From Chloroflexota bacterium (lineage in GTDB: Bacteria > Chloroflexota > Anaerolineae > Anaerolineales > UBA11579): a DNA stretch of 64,000 nucleotides. The position numbers and the translations under genes were made by a program. Position 1 is the stretch's first letter. Every line of letters begins with the position of its first letter. Shown piece after piece: positions 23,147-30,029 of the stretch. The DNA lies in the NCBI GenBank assembly GCA_016191875.1, contig JACPVG010000027.1, positions 1 to 64,000 of the forward strand, given 5' to 3'. A model generated the notes under the pieces. It saw nothing but the letters and a program-made list of their open reading frames with translations, ran no database searches and was not told where the DNA came from.

Positions 23147-23187
23147 TGGGGCGCAACGGAGTTGCGAAGCAACTCACTGCGCCCTAC
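23147..23187. repeat. Palindrome of the GTAGGGGC family overlapping a stop codon
   Basis: GGGGCGCA ... GTTGC-gaa-GCAAC ... TGCGCCC followed by TAC: an outer and an inner stem in the style of the GTAGGGGC palindromes. On the minus strand its edge GTAGGGCGC supplies the TAG stop of the deoxynucleoside kinase (23184-23186). Confidence 0.6.
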
Positions 23188-23840
23188 CCATTCCCCAATT
23201 CCTCCGGCGCGAAGGTCACCTCCTCCTGGCCGGTCAGTTTCTCCGCCACCTTCTGCACCACCAGGTCCAGGTGGGCGGGCACGTCCACGAAGTTGATGTC
23301 GTCCGAAGGGATGCTGAGCACCGGGCACAGGCTGAAGCCCGCGATCCAGTCGTCGTAAAGCAGGTTCAGGCGCTCCAGGTACTCATCCGGGATGCGGCTT
23401 TCGAAGTCGCGGCCGCGCTGGGCGATGCGCTTCTGGAGCGTAGGCACCGAGGCGCGCAGGTAGACCACCAGGTCGGGCGGGTCGAGCATCTCCACCAGCA
23501 GGTGATAGAGGTTGCGGTAGGTGCTGTAGTCGCGCTCGCCGATGTTGCCCTGCATGTACAGGTTGCGGGCGAAGATCTCGGCGTCTTCGTACACCGTGCG
23601 GTCCTGCACCACCGAAGTGGGGTGGGCCAGCAGCTGCTTGTGCGAGCGCAAACGGTGGGTGATGAAGAACACCTGGGAATGGAACGCCCAGGCCTGCATG
23701 TCGCCGTAGAAGTCTTCCAGGTAGGGGTTCTCGGCCACCGGCTCGTAATAGGGTTCCCAGGTCATGCGCTCGCTCAGCAGGCGCACCAGGGTGGATTTGC
23801 CGGCCCCGATGTTGCCGGCCACAGCCACGAATTTTTTCAC
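23184..23840 (-). CDS. Deoxynucleoside kinase (dAK/dGK type)
   Basis: A 218-aa salvage enzyme that phosphorylates deoxynucleosides. P-loop GNIGAGKST (9-17), the DR-x motif in VVQDRTVYEDAEIFA, and the lid arginines in RIAQRGRDFE are characteristic of the dNK/dCK/dGK family. GTG start at 23840. It overlaps the end of the upstream PEP-binding gene by 4 bp, so both are co-expressed. Specificity (dA, dG or broader) cannot be read with confidence. Confidence 0.88.
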   Translation of the reverse strand: MKKFVAVAGNIGAGKSTLVRLLSERMTWEPYYEPVAENPYLEDFYGDMQAWAFHSQVFFITHRLRSHKQLLAHPTSVVQDRTVYEDAEIFARNLYMQGNIGERDYSTYRNLYHLLVEMLDPPDLVVYLRASVPTLQKRIAQRGRDFESRIPDEYLERLNLLYDDWIAGFSLCPVLSIPSDDINFVDVPAHLDLVVQKVAEKLTGQEEVTFAPEELGNG

Positions 23841-26185
23841 ACAGCCTCCTGAGGTTCGGGTTCCGGGGTGGTCAGGTAGGCCACGGCGCGGCCTTCCTCG
23901 CCGTCCATCACCAGATCCAGCCGGCGCCCCGGCTTGTAGTCCTGCACGTCGATCAGGCGCAGGCAGTCGAGCAGTTCCGCGGCGTCCGGCAGGAAATCCA
24001 GCAGCCGATTGCGGGTCTTGTAGAAGAACGGGCGCTTGAAGACCGCGTCCGGGTCGTCCAGGTAGACCGCCAGCGGGTAGATGTGTGACTCGATCAGGTC
24101 CTGGAAGAAATGCGTGCCGAAGGACGGTTCCGGGGCGGTGCCGACGCCCGCACCGGAAAGCTCCACCAGGGCGCGGGTGTGGAAGATGTCGCCGTAGCCG
24201 ATGCGCACCCCCAGGTCCGGGTTGGCGGTGCCCCAGCGGCCCGGCCCCACGCAGATGTAGGTCTCTTTCTCCAGCAGGGCGTTCAGGCGGCTGATGGCCC
24301 GGCTGAGGAAATGGCGGGCGCTGGGGGTGGGCAGGCTGAAATAGCCTTCCGGCGAGACGAACAGCACGTAGCGGATGTCATCCACGCGGCCGTAGAGCAG
24401 CACGCGTTTGGTGGCGAACAGTACCTGCTCCTTGCGCAGGTTGGCCGGGGCCTGGGCAACCGTCTCCTGCAACTGGCTCTGCGGGCGGCATTGCAGGATG
24501 GTTAGCTCCACGTCCGGGCTGGCGGTGGATGGGTTGAGGATGCGGGCGGTGAATTCCAGATCGACCGGCGATTCGTAGTTCTGTTCCAGGAACTGCAGGA
24601 TGCGCTTCATGCGGTCGGCGAAGGGCGTGCGCCGCAGCATCTCGTCGAAAGTCACGACCACGTCGCCGTGCTTGTCCTTCACCAGGTTGCTGCGAATAGG
24701 CGCCAGGTAGCCATCCTGGTAGAGGTGGGCCACGTAGCGCAGGATGGGGTTGTGCGGGTCGATGACCTCGCTGGCCGGGATATGGCGGAACTTGTTGGCC
24801 TTGAGGTCGATAACGTCCAGGTATTTCTGGGAATAGCCGACGATGGCGCGCGGCTCGGCATGCGAGTGCAGCAGCGGGTGGCTGAGGGCCACCAGGCGCG
24901 GGTAGTCGTTGCCCACCCGGTCCACGGCGCGGGTGCCCAGGCCCCACACCAGGCGCAGGAACCCGGCATCGCGCTGGATCTGCGGCGACCAGCGGTAGAG
25001 GTTGCGGCTGAAGGCCACGCCCGCCGCCTGGGGAAAGTAGTAATCCCCGGTCTGCTCGCCTTCGACCTCCTGGATCAGCACGGCGATACGCTCGTCGTAG
25101 TCCAGCAGGTCTTTCTTGCGGCGGTAGAGCAGGGCGTCCGGCTTGAGGGCCGAGGCGTACACGGCGGCGATGGCCCGGGTGAAATCCTTGAGGTTCTCTT
25201 CGGGCGTGTCCTGGTTGGGACAAAAGAACGAGTCGTATTTTCCGGCAAACGATGTGCCGAAGTTGTCTTCGAGCAGACTGGAAGACCGCACGATTAAAGG
25301 CTTTTTTCCAACCTTATGCAAAATATTTTGTAAATTATCAAGGATATCGGGCGGGAACTGGCCCGCCAGGTACTCTTTTTGAATCTGGAGATATTCGGAA
25401 CGGATCTGCTCCGGCGGCTTGTATTTCTGTTCCGCCCAGTGCATCAGGTCGTTGTAGGCCATGTAGCCGTACATCACGTCGGCGGCCAGGAAATACGATT
25501 CCGGGATGCGCACGCTGCGCTTCACGTCCTCGTCGGCGATCTCGGTGAGAATGCGCTTCGCCAGCAGCATGCCGGCCGCCTTGCCGCCCACCCGCCCCTT
25601 GCCGATCTTGCGCTCGCGGATATCCACCAGATCGCTGAGGGTGAACCACTTCTTGGCGATCTTGATGTAGGCCAGCTGGTCGCTGATCATGCTGCGAATC
25701 AGCACCACCTTGATCTCCTGCAGGCGCGGCTCGTAGCGGGCGCGCGCTTCCGGCGGCATGCGGCTGATGGCCACGGCCTGGTCCACCAGCAGTTCCTGGG
25801 GCGCCAGCTCGGCGTTCATGCTGATCAGCCAGTCCTCGCTGGCCGCGCCGCGCTCTTCCAGCGCCTGGCGCACCACTTCCTCGAACAGTTCGTAGCCGAA
25901 GTTGTTGGCGAAATACAGGTCGGTGAGCGTATCCCGCACCTGGTCCAGGCGCTCGCGCCACACGTCTTCCGGCTCCTCGCTGAACGGGTCGGTGAGCCCT
26001 TCGCGGCCCTGGCTGGCGATGGCCTGCTCGCGCACCAGTTCCTTGAACTGGTTGGGGGTCATCAGGCCGCGGTCGAACAGCTCCTGGCGCATGCGCGCCC
26101 GGATGCGCGTCTGCAGAATCGGGTATTGGGCCAGCGCCATGAAGATGCGGTAGGTGGGGTCGGCGAACAGGGAGGGCAGGGTCAT
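23837..26185 (-). CDS. Stand-alone PEP/pyruvate-binding (PPDK N-terminal) domain protein
   Basis: A 782-aa protein. Residues ~190-640 match the ATP-grasp-like PEP/pyruvate-binding domain of PEP synthase and PPDK (IGKGRVGGKAAGMLLAKRIL; KPLIVRSSSLLEDNFGTSFAGKYDSFF, cited by position ~290-320; ELTILQCRPQS). The mobile phosphohistidine domain and TIM barrel of true PEP synthases are absent, so it cannot complete a PEP-forming cycle alone. The N-terminal ~180 residues are helical and unassigned. Such truncated forms are common in Chloroflexota-like genomes but uncharacterised. It is coupled to the kinase gene. Confidence 0.8.
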   Translation of the reverse strand: MTLPSLFADPTYRIFMALAQYPILQTRIRARMRQELFDRGLMTPNQFKELVREQAIASQGREGLTDPFSEEPEDVWRERLDQVRDTLTDLYFANNFGYELFEEVVRQALEERGAASEDWLISMNAELAPQELLVDQAVAISRMPPEARARYEPRLQEIKVVLIRSMISDQLAYIKIAKKWFTLSDLVDIRERKIGKGRVGGKAAGMLLAKRILTEIADEDVKRSVRIPESYFLAADVMYGYMAYNDLMHWAEQKYKPPEQIRSEYLQIQKEYLAGQFPPDILDNLQNILHKVGKKPLIVRSSSLLEDNFGTSFAGKYDSFFCPNQDTPEENLKDFTRAIAAVYASALKPDALLYRRKKDLLDYDERIAVLIQEVEGEQTGDYYFPQAAGVAFSRNLYRWSPQIQRDAGFLRLVWGLGTRAVDRVGNDYPRLVALSHPLLHSHAEPRAIVGYSQKYLDVIDLKANKFRHIPASEVIDPHNPILRYVAHLYQDGYLAPIRSNLVKDKHGDVVVTFDEMLRRTPFADRMKRILQFLEQNYESPVDLEFTARILNPSTASPDVELTILQCRPQSQLQETVAQAPANLRKEQVLFATKRVLLYGRVDDIRYVLFVSPEGYFSLPTPSARHFLSRAISRLNALLEKETYICVGPGRWGTANPDLGVRIGYGDIFHTRALVELSGAGVGTAPEPSFGTHFFQDLIESHIYPLAVYLDDPDAVFKRPFFYKTRNRLLDFLPDAAELLDCLRLIDVQDYKPGRRLDLVMDGEEGRAVAYLTTPEPEPQEAV

Positions 26186-26264
26186 GGGTGTGCGCCAATT
26201 AAACCACACCGCCGCCGCCCCGCCGATTCTGTACTAGAATGGAGCGAGGTCTGAAAGGCAACCC

Positions 26265-26720
26265 ATGTTCCGACGACGCGCAGACGCCCAACAACCCGCC
26301 CCAACTGCCGCCCCCGAGCGCATCACCTCTGTGCTGGGAGATGGCGTGGTCTACCACGGCAAGATCACCGGCCGCGGCGGCGTGCGTATCGAAGGCGCCT
26401 TCGAGGGCGAGATCGCCCTGAACGGCATGCTGGTGGTGGGCACCACCGGCCGGGTGACCTGCCCGCACCTGCGCGCCCAGACGGTCATCGTGGCCGGGGC
26501 GCTGCGCGGCGACATCACCGCCGAAAAGGTCGAAATCCGCAGCACCGGCCGGGTGTGGGGCAATGTGACGACCATCGCCTTTTCCACCGAAGAGGGGGCC
26601 TTCCTGCGCGGTCAGATTCAAATGGAAGAGCAGGTGGAACTCGACCTGCCCGAACCCGGTGACGCCAGCATCGAAGCGATACCGGGCGGGGACTCCGGGA
26701 CGGAAACGCCCGGCGGGTAA
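26265..26720 (+). CDS. Bactofilin (polymer-forming cytoskeletal protein)
   Basis: A 151-aa protein with an unstructured N-terminus (~1-18), a central right-handed beta-helix of about 90 residues with regular G-x-[VI] turns (SVLGDGVVYHGKITGRGGV; IEGAFEGEIALNG; VIVAGALRGDITAEKVEI), and a Pro/Gly-rich C-terminal tail. This is the bactofilin (DUF583) layout; these proteins form filaments that position cell-wall enzymes. A TAGAAT box at 26235-26240 lies 24 nt upstream of the ATG. Confidence 0.92.
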   Translation: MFRRRADAQQPAPTAAPERITSVLGDGVVYHGKITGRGGVRIEGAFEGEIALNGMLVVGTTGRVTCPHLRAQTVIVAGALRGDITAEKVEIRSTGRVWGNVTTIAFSTEEGAFLRGQIQMEEQVELDLPEPGDASIEAIPGGDSGTETPGG

Positions 26721-26753
26721 GCCTTCAGCTATTTTGAGGGATTGATGTTTTCG

Positions 26754-26783
26754 GTAGGGGGAGGCATGCATCCCCCTTGCTAC
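26754..26783. repeat. Diverged GTAGGGGC-type palindrome
   Basis: GTAGGGGGAGGCATGC followed by a partly complementary arm ATCCCCCTTGCTAC. Both ends keep the GTAG/CTAC signature and the centre keeps GCATGC, as in the perfect copies at 2695, 37399 and 46710. It separates the convergent bactofilin and SGNH genes. Confidence 0.6.
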
Positions 26784-26807
26784 AAGATTCGCAAGAAGAT
26801 TTCCAAC

Positions 26808-27941
26808 CTACCGCAGCCAGCCGCCCGCGATCAGGTAATCCGCTATGAGCCGCGCCCACTCGGCGTTTCCCGCCGCGCTCAGGTTCGTCGCATCCGCAAA
26901 ATAATCAGCCGCGCCTGGGAGGCCCGCTGCCAGGTCAAACAGGCCGCCCCCGGCCGCCTCCGCCAGTTCCGCCAGGATGGCGTTGTGTTCATCCAGCGCC
27001 CCCTGATACGCGCTCGCGATCTCGGGGCCGCCCGCGAACAGGTCATAGGCCGGCGTGGTGATGAACACCAGCGGCACGCTGTTGACCCGCGCCGAGAGCG
27101 CCAGCGCCTGCATGTTGTTCTCAAAATAGATCGGCCTATTGGCCGCCAGCATCTCGTCAACCGGCGTATGGCTGAAGATGCCGGAAGGGTACGTGCCGAG
27201 CCGGGCCTGCTCCAGCAGAGTCAGGTCGTAGGCGCTGGCGGCGCGCAGCCGCCAGCGAACGGTCAGGTCGTAGTAAGGCTGCGCCCGGCCCAGTCCGACG
27301 CCGGCGATTCGCAGGGCAGCGCTGCGTTCCCACCCGGGTGGCTCGAACGGCATGGGCGGCAGCAGGTAGCCGGAATTGTCGCCGCGATAAGCCTCCGGCG
27401 GCCACACCAGCCGGGCGGCGATGTCTTCATAGCCAGCCTGGACGAGCGCCAGGTCCGGCTCCAGGTCGAGGACGCGGAACTCGAAGTTGAACAGGTCTTC
27501 CCAGGAGGAGTATTCCAGCACGCCGGTGTTGACCACCTCCACGTTGGGGTAGCCGCGCCGGGCCAGTTCGGCTGCCAGCAGGGCCGGGAAGGAGTCGGCG
27601 TCATCGGCCACGCCTGCCCCATAGACGGCCGAGCCGCCCAGCACGACAATGCGGAACACGCCCTCCGGTTTGGGGATTTCGACTTCCGGGCCGCGGAAGC
27701 CCAGGGCGTTGTGCCGGCTGGGGCCGCGCTCCACGTTGGCGACCCCGGTATAAGCCAGGGTGCGATGGATATCCAGCGGCGGTTCGCCATAGCGCACAGT
27801 AAGCATGGGGTAGGGCGCGTAGCGGGCGAACTGCTCCTCGCTTGCGCCGCGCGCCAGCCACAGCCGCGCCGCGCCTTCCACGGCGAGCGCCAGCGCCACC
27901 AGCGCAATAGCCATCCAGACGAAACGGCGTCGGCGGTTCAT
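26808..27941 (-). CDS. SGNH/GDSL-like protein, probably catalytically dead paralogue
   Basis: A 377-aa protein with an N-terminal membrane anchor (FVWMAIALVALALAVEGAARL) and an SGNH fold. Block I is VVLGGSAVYGAG (nucleophile Ser kept). Block III reads AGYEDIA where the neighbour has EGVNEIA, so the oxyanion Asn is lost. The terminal D-x-x-H reads DATN, so the catalytic His is replaced by Asn. It overlaps the intact paralogue by 4 bp. It may serve as a binding partner or scaffold. The longer reading starting at 28475 is only an antiparallel overlap within the neighbour. Confidence 0.8.
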   Translation of the reverse strand: MNRRRRFVWMAIALVALALAVEGAARLWLARGASEEQFARYAPYPMLTVRYGEPPLDIHRTLAYTGVANVERGPSRHNALGFRGPEVEIPKPEGVFRIVVLGGSAVYGAGVADDADSFPALLAAELARRGYPNVEVVNTGVLEYSSWEDLFNFEFRVLDLEPDLALVQAGYEDIAARLVWPPEAYRGDNSGYLLPPMPFEPPGWERSAALRIAGVGLGRAQPYYDLTVRWRLRAASAYDLTLLEQARLGTYPSGIFSHTPVDEMLAANRPIYFENNMQALALSARVNSVPLVFITTPAYDLFAGGPEIASAYQGALDEHNAILAELAEAAGGGLFDLAAGLPGAADYFADATNLSAAGNAEWARLIADYLIAGGWLR

Positions 27942-29089
27942 GGCGGCGGCAGCAGCCCCGAGTTGAGTAGATAGTCGGTCAGGAAATCGGCGCGCAGCTC
28001 GTTGCCGCTCGCCGAGAAGTGGATACCATCGGTGAAGTACTCGGCGTCGGTGGGCATCACCGCTGCCAGGTTGTAGAAGAACGCCGGTGTGTCGGCAGCG
28101 ATTCCGGCCAGGAGGGCGTTCTGTTCGGCGTAGGCCGCCACGTATTCTTCCGCCCAGGCGCGCGGCTCTTCCGGGAACTCCGGCGAATGCACAAAGGAAA
28201 CGAACAGCACGGCGATGCCGCGCGCTTCGGCGATGGCCGCCAGCGTGCGCAGGTTGCGCTCGTAGTACACCGGCCGGTTGGTCGCCAGGATCTCGTCGGC
28301 GGGATGGCGCTCGAATACGCCGGAAGGGTACTCGCCGTCCAGTTGCTGGGACACAAAGGTATCGCCCAGGAAGGAACCCAAGGCGATCATGAAGTTGCGC
28401 TGCAGGGTACTGTGGGGTTCGATTCGGTCCATATAGATCAGCGCCGCCCGCGCCAGCGTGATCTGTTCCCACCATGGCGGCTCGAATGACAGCAGGCGCT
28501 TCTCAAAACCGGAGAGGTCGCCACGGTAGCGGCTGTAGGGCCAGATCATTCGCGTGGCGATCTCGTTCACGCCCTCATACACGATGACCAGGTTGGGGTC
28601 CAGTTCCAGCACCCGCAACTGGAAATTCATCAGGTTTTCGAGCGACGAGTAACTGAATACGCCGGCGTTGATGACCTCCACCTGTTCATAGCCCGCGGCG
28701 CGCAGTTTCTCCTGAAGCAGGTACGGGTAGGACTGGCGGTAATCTTCCACCCCGGCCGAATAGGTCGTCGAGCCGCCGATGGCGACGATGCGAAACACCC
28801 CTTCGGGCTTGGGCACGGCGATCTCCTCGCCGCGGTAGCCGAGGCTGTTGTGGCGGTTGAGGCCGTTGCTGAAATCCGGAGCCGGGATGAATCCGAGATA
28901 GCGGTGGGCGACGAAGCGCGGCCGCCCATGGCGGGCGGTGAGCTGGTCCAGCGAAGCGTAGCGGTTGAACACGCGCTCCGGGGCGAGGCGCGTGAGATAC
29001 AGGCGCGCCGCAACCTCAACCGCGCCCAGGGTGAGCAGAGTAGAGGCCAGCGCCAGCGCCAGATTGACGGCCAGGTTCTTCCATTTCAC
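27938..29089 (-). CDS. SGNH/GDSL hydrolase-family protein, intact catalytic set
   Basis: A 383-aa protein with an N-terminal transmembrane anchor (LAVNLALALASTLLTLGAVEV) and an extracytoplasmic SGNH domain: IGGSTTYSAG (Ser nucleophile, block I), VYEGVNEIA (block III Asn) and TDGIHFSASGN (Asp and His of block V). Such enzymes act as O-acetylesterases or acyltransferase-like proteins on glycans. It lies back-to-back with a DUF5989-SxtJ-carbamoyltransferase operon; together they may decorate a surface molecule. GTG start at 29089 sits 7 nt after a TATCAT box. Confidence 0.85.
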   Translation of the reverse strand: MKWKNLAVNLALALASTLLTLGAVEVAARLYLTRLAPERVFNRYASLDQLTARHGRPRFVAHRYLGFIPAPDFSNGLNRHNSLGYRGEEIAVPKPEGVFRIVAIGGSTTYSAGVEDYRQSYPYLLQEKLRAAGYEQVEVINAGVFSYSSLENLMNFQLRVLELDPNLVIVYEGVNEIATRMIWPYSRYRGDLSGFEKRLLSFEPPWWEQITLARAALIYMDRIEPHSTLQRNFMIALGSFLGDTFVSQQLDGEYPSGVFERHPADEILATNRPVYYERNLRTLAAIAEARGIAVLFVSFVHSPEFPEEPRAWAEEYVAAYAEQNALLAGIAADTPAFFYNLAAVMPTDAEYFTDGIHFSASGNELRADFLTDYLLNSGLLPPP

Positions 29090-29096
29090 GGCCGGA

Positions 29097-29102
29097 ATGA
29101 TA
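29097..29102 (-). promoter_or_regulatory. -10 box (TATCAT), leaderless spacing
   Basis: TATCAT on the minus strand, 7 nt before the GTG at 29089, with no ribosome site between. The spacing matches other apparently leaderless promoters in this window. Confidence 0.45.
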
Positions 29103-29138
29103 CCAGAGCCGGGCGGCGGCCCGCGTGTACGGTATACT

Positions 29139-29277
29139 ATGTAGTTGGCCGTAAGTGATCAGAAATAACGGGCATCCTAACAGCCAACTATTAAAAGTAG
29201 TCTTGAAGGCTTTCCTAGGGCGAACATGCCTGATATTGAGGCAATCTTTGTGAAGGTGCTTTTGATGGACTACTTAG
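29139..29277 (+). repeat. ~140-bp two-stem element, copy upstream of DUF5989 gene
   Basis: Starts ATGTAGTTGGCCGTAAGTGA, pairs with CAGCCAACTATT (stem A), then AGTAGTCT ... GGACTACTT (stem B). Subfamily I; aligns end to end with the copy at 44194-44333 (minus strand). A TATACT box (29133-29138) lies immediately upstream, and the DUF5989 start codon is 59 nt downstream, so it would form most of the 5' leader. Confidence 0.8.
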
Positions 29278-29336
29278 GCGGCTGGAAAGGCGTAACCGTC
29301 CGCCCGCACCCTGAAGTCCTCTGGAGCGATCTTGCG

Positions 29337-29519
29337 ATGAAGCAATTCTTCAAATCCCTGCCTTCCCGCCTCGGCGTCGCCGGGGAACTGTTCCAGTTCC
29401 TGTGGGAACGCAAACTGTGGTGGCTCATCCCGCTCATCCTGGTGCTGGTGGTCGTCACCGGCCTGTTCATTTTCGCCACGGCCACCGGGCTGGGCCCGTT
29501 CGTCTACACCCTCTGGTAA
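29337..29519 (+). CDS. DUF5989-family small membrane protein
   Basis: A 60-aa protein: a short amphipathic N-terminus (MKQFFKSLPSRLGVAGELFQFLWERK) and one strong transmembrane helix (WWLIPLILVLVVVTGLFIF) ending in GLGPFVYTLW. This matches the DUF5989 pattern, which typically sits beside SxtJ-type membrane proteins and carbamoyltransferases, exactly as here. Start at 29337; the longer in-frame reading (29226) translates part of the repeat element. Function unknown; probably a small subunit of the membrane-bound carbamoylation set. Confidence 0.82.
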   Translation: MKQFFKSLPSRLGVAGELFQFLWERKLWWLIPLILVLVVVTGLFIFATATGLGPFVYTLW

Positions 29520-29522
29520 GGG

Positions 29523-30029
29523 ATGGAATTCGTCAGTCTGTTGTTTCTCATCCTGCTGACCCTGGCCGGGTACAGCAGCGGCAACGTGCTGGGCGCGCCC
29601 GGTCGCAAGGCCGTGCCTGCCTTCATTGACCTGCCCATCACCCTCGCTATGTGGACCGCGGCATTGGCCGCCCGACCGCAGTTGGGGCGCGGCTTGGGCA
29701 TCCTGTTCGGGTTCGGGCTGGGGCTGGCACTGGGTCTGCTCCTTGGCGCGTTGCGCCGCGGCCGCCTTGAAGTCGACAAGAACGCCCCGGCGGCCGGTTT
29801 CCGCGCTGGCTGGCGAGCGCAATGGCGGGCGTTCAACGCCCGCCTGGGCGAATTCCAGAGCCGCATCTTCCTGACCTGGTTCTACTTCCTGCTCGTCACC
29901 CCGTTCGGGCTGCTCACCCGTTTCACCAGCGACCGGCTGCACCTGCGCCCGCCCAAAGCCGCCAGCATGTGGCTGGAACGCCCGCCCGCCGAGCGGCCGG
30001 ACGAAGCCCGCGCCCGGAGGCAGTTCTGA
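29523..30029 (+). CDS. SxtJ-like membrane protein
   Basis: A 168-aa protein with two hydrophobic segments near the N-terminus (residues ~3-55), another around 57-80, and a C-terminal part SRIFLTWFYFLLVTPFGLLTRF, the most conserved stretch of SxtJ-family proteins. SxtJ was named from cyanobacterial saxitoxin clusters but is widespread next to carbamoyltransferases. It starts 3 bp after DUF5989 and overlaps the carbamoyltransferase start (TGATG). Precise role unknown. Confidence 0.75.
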   Translation: MEFVSLLFLILLTLAGYSSGNVLGAPGRKAVPAFIDLPITLAMWTAALAARPQLGRGLGILFGFGLGLALGLLLGALRRGRLEVDKNAPAAGFRAGWRAQWRAFNARLGEFQSRIFLTWFYFLLVTPFGLLTRFTSDRLHLRPPKAASMWLERPPAERPDEARARRQF

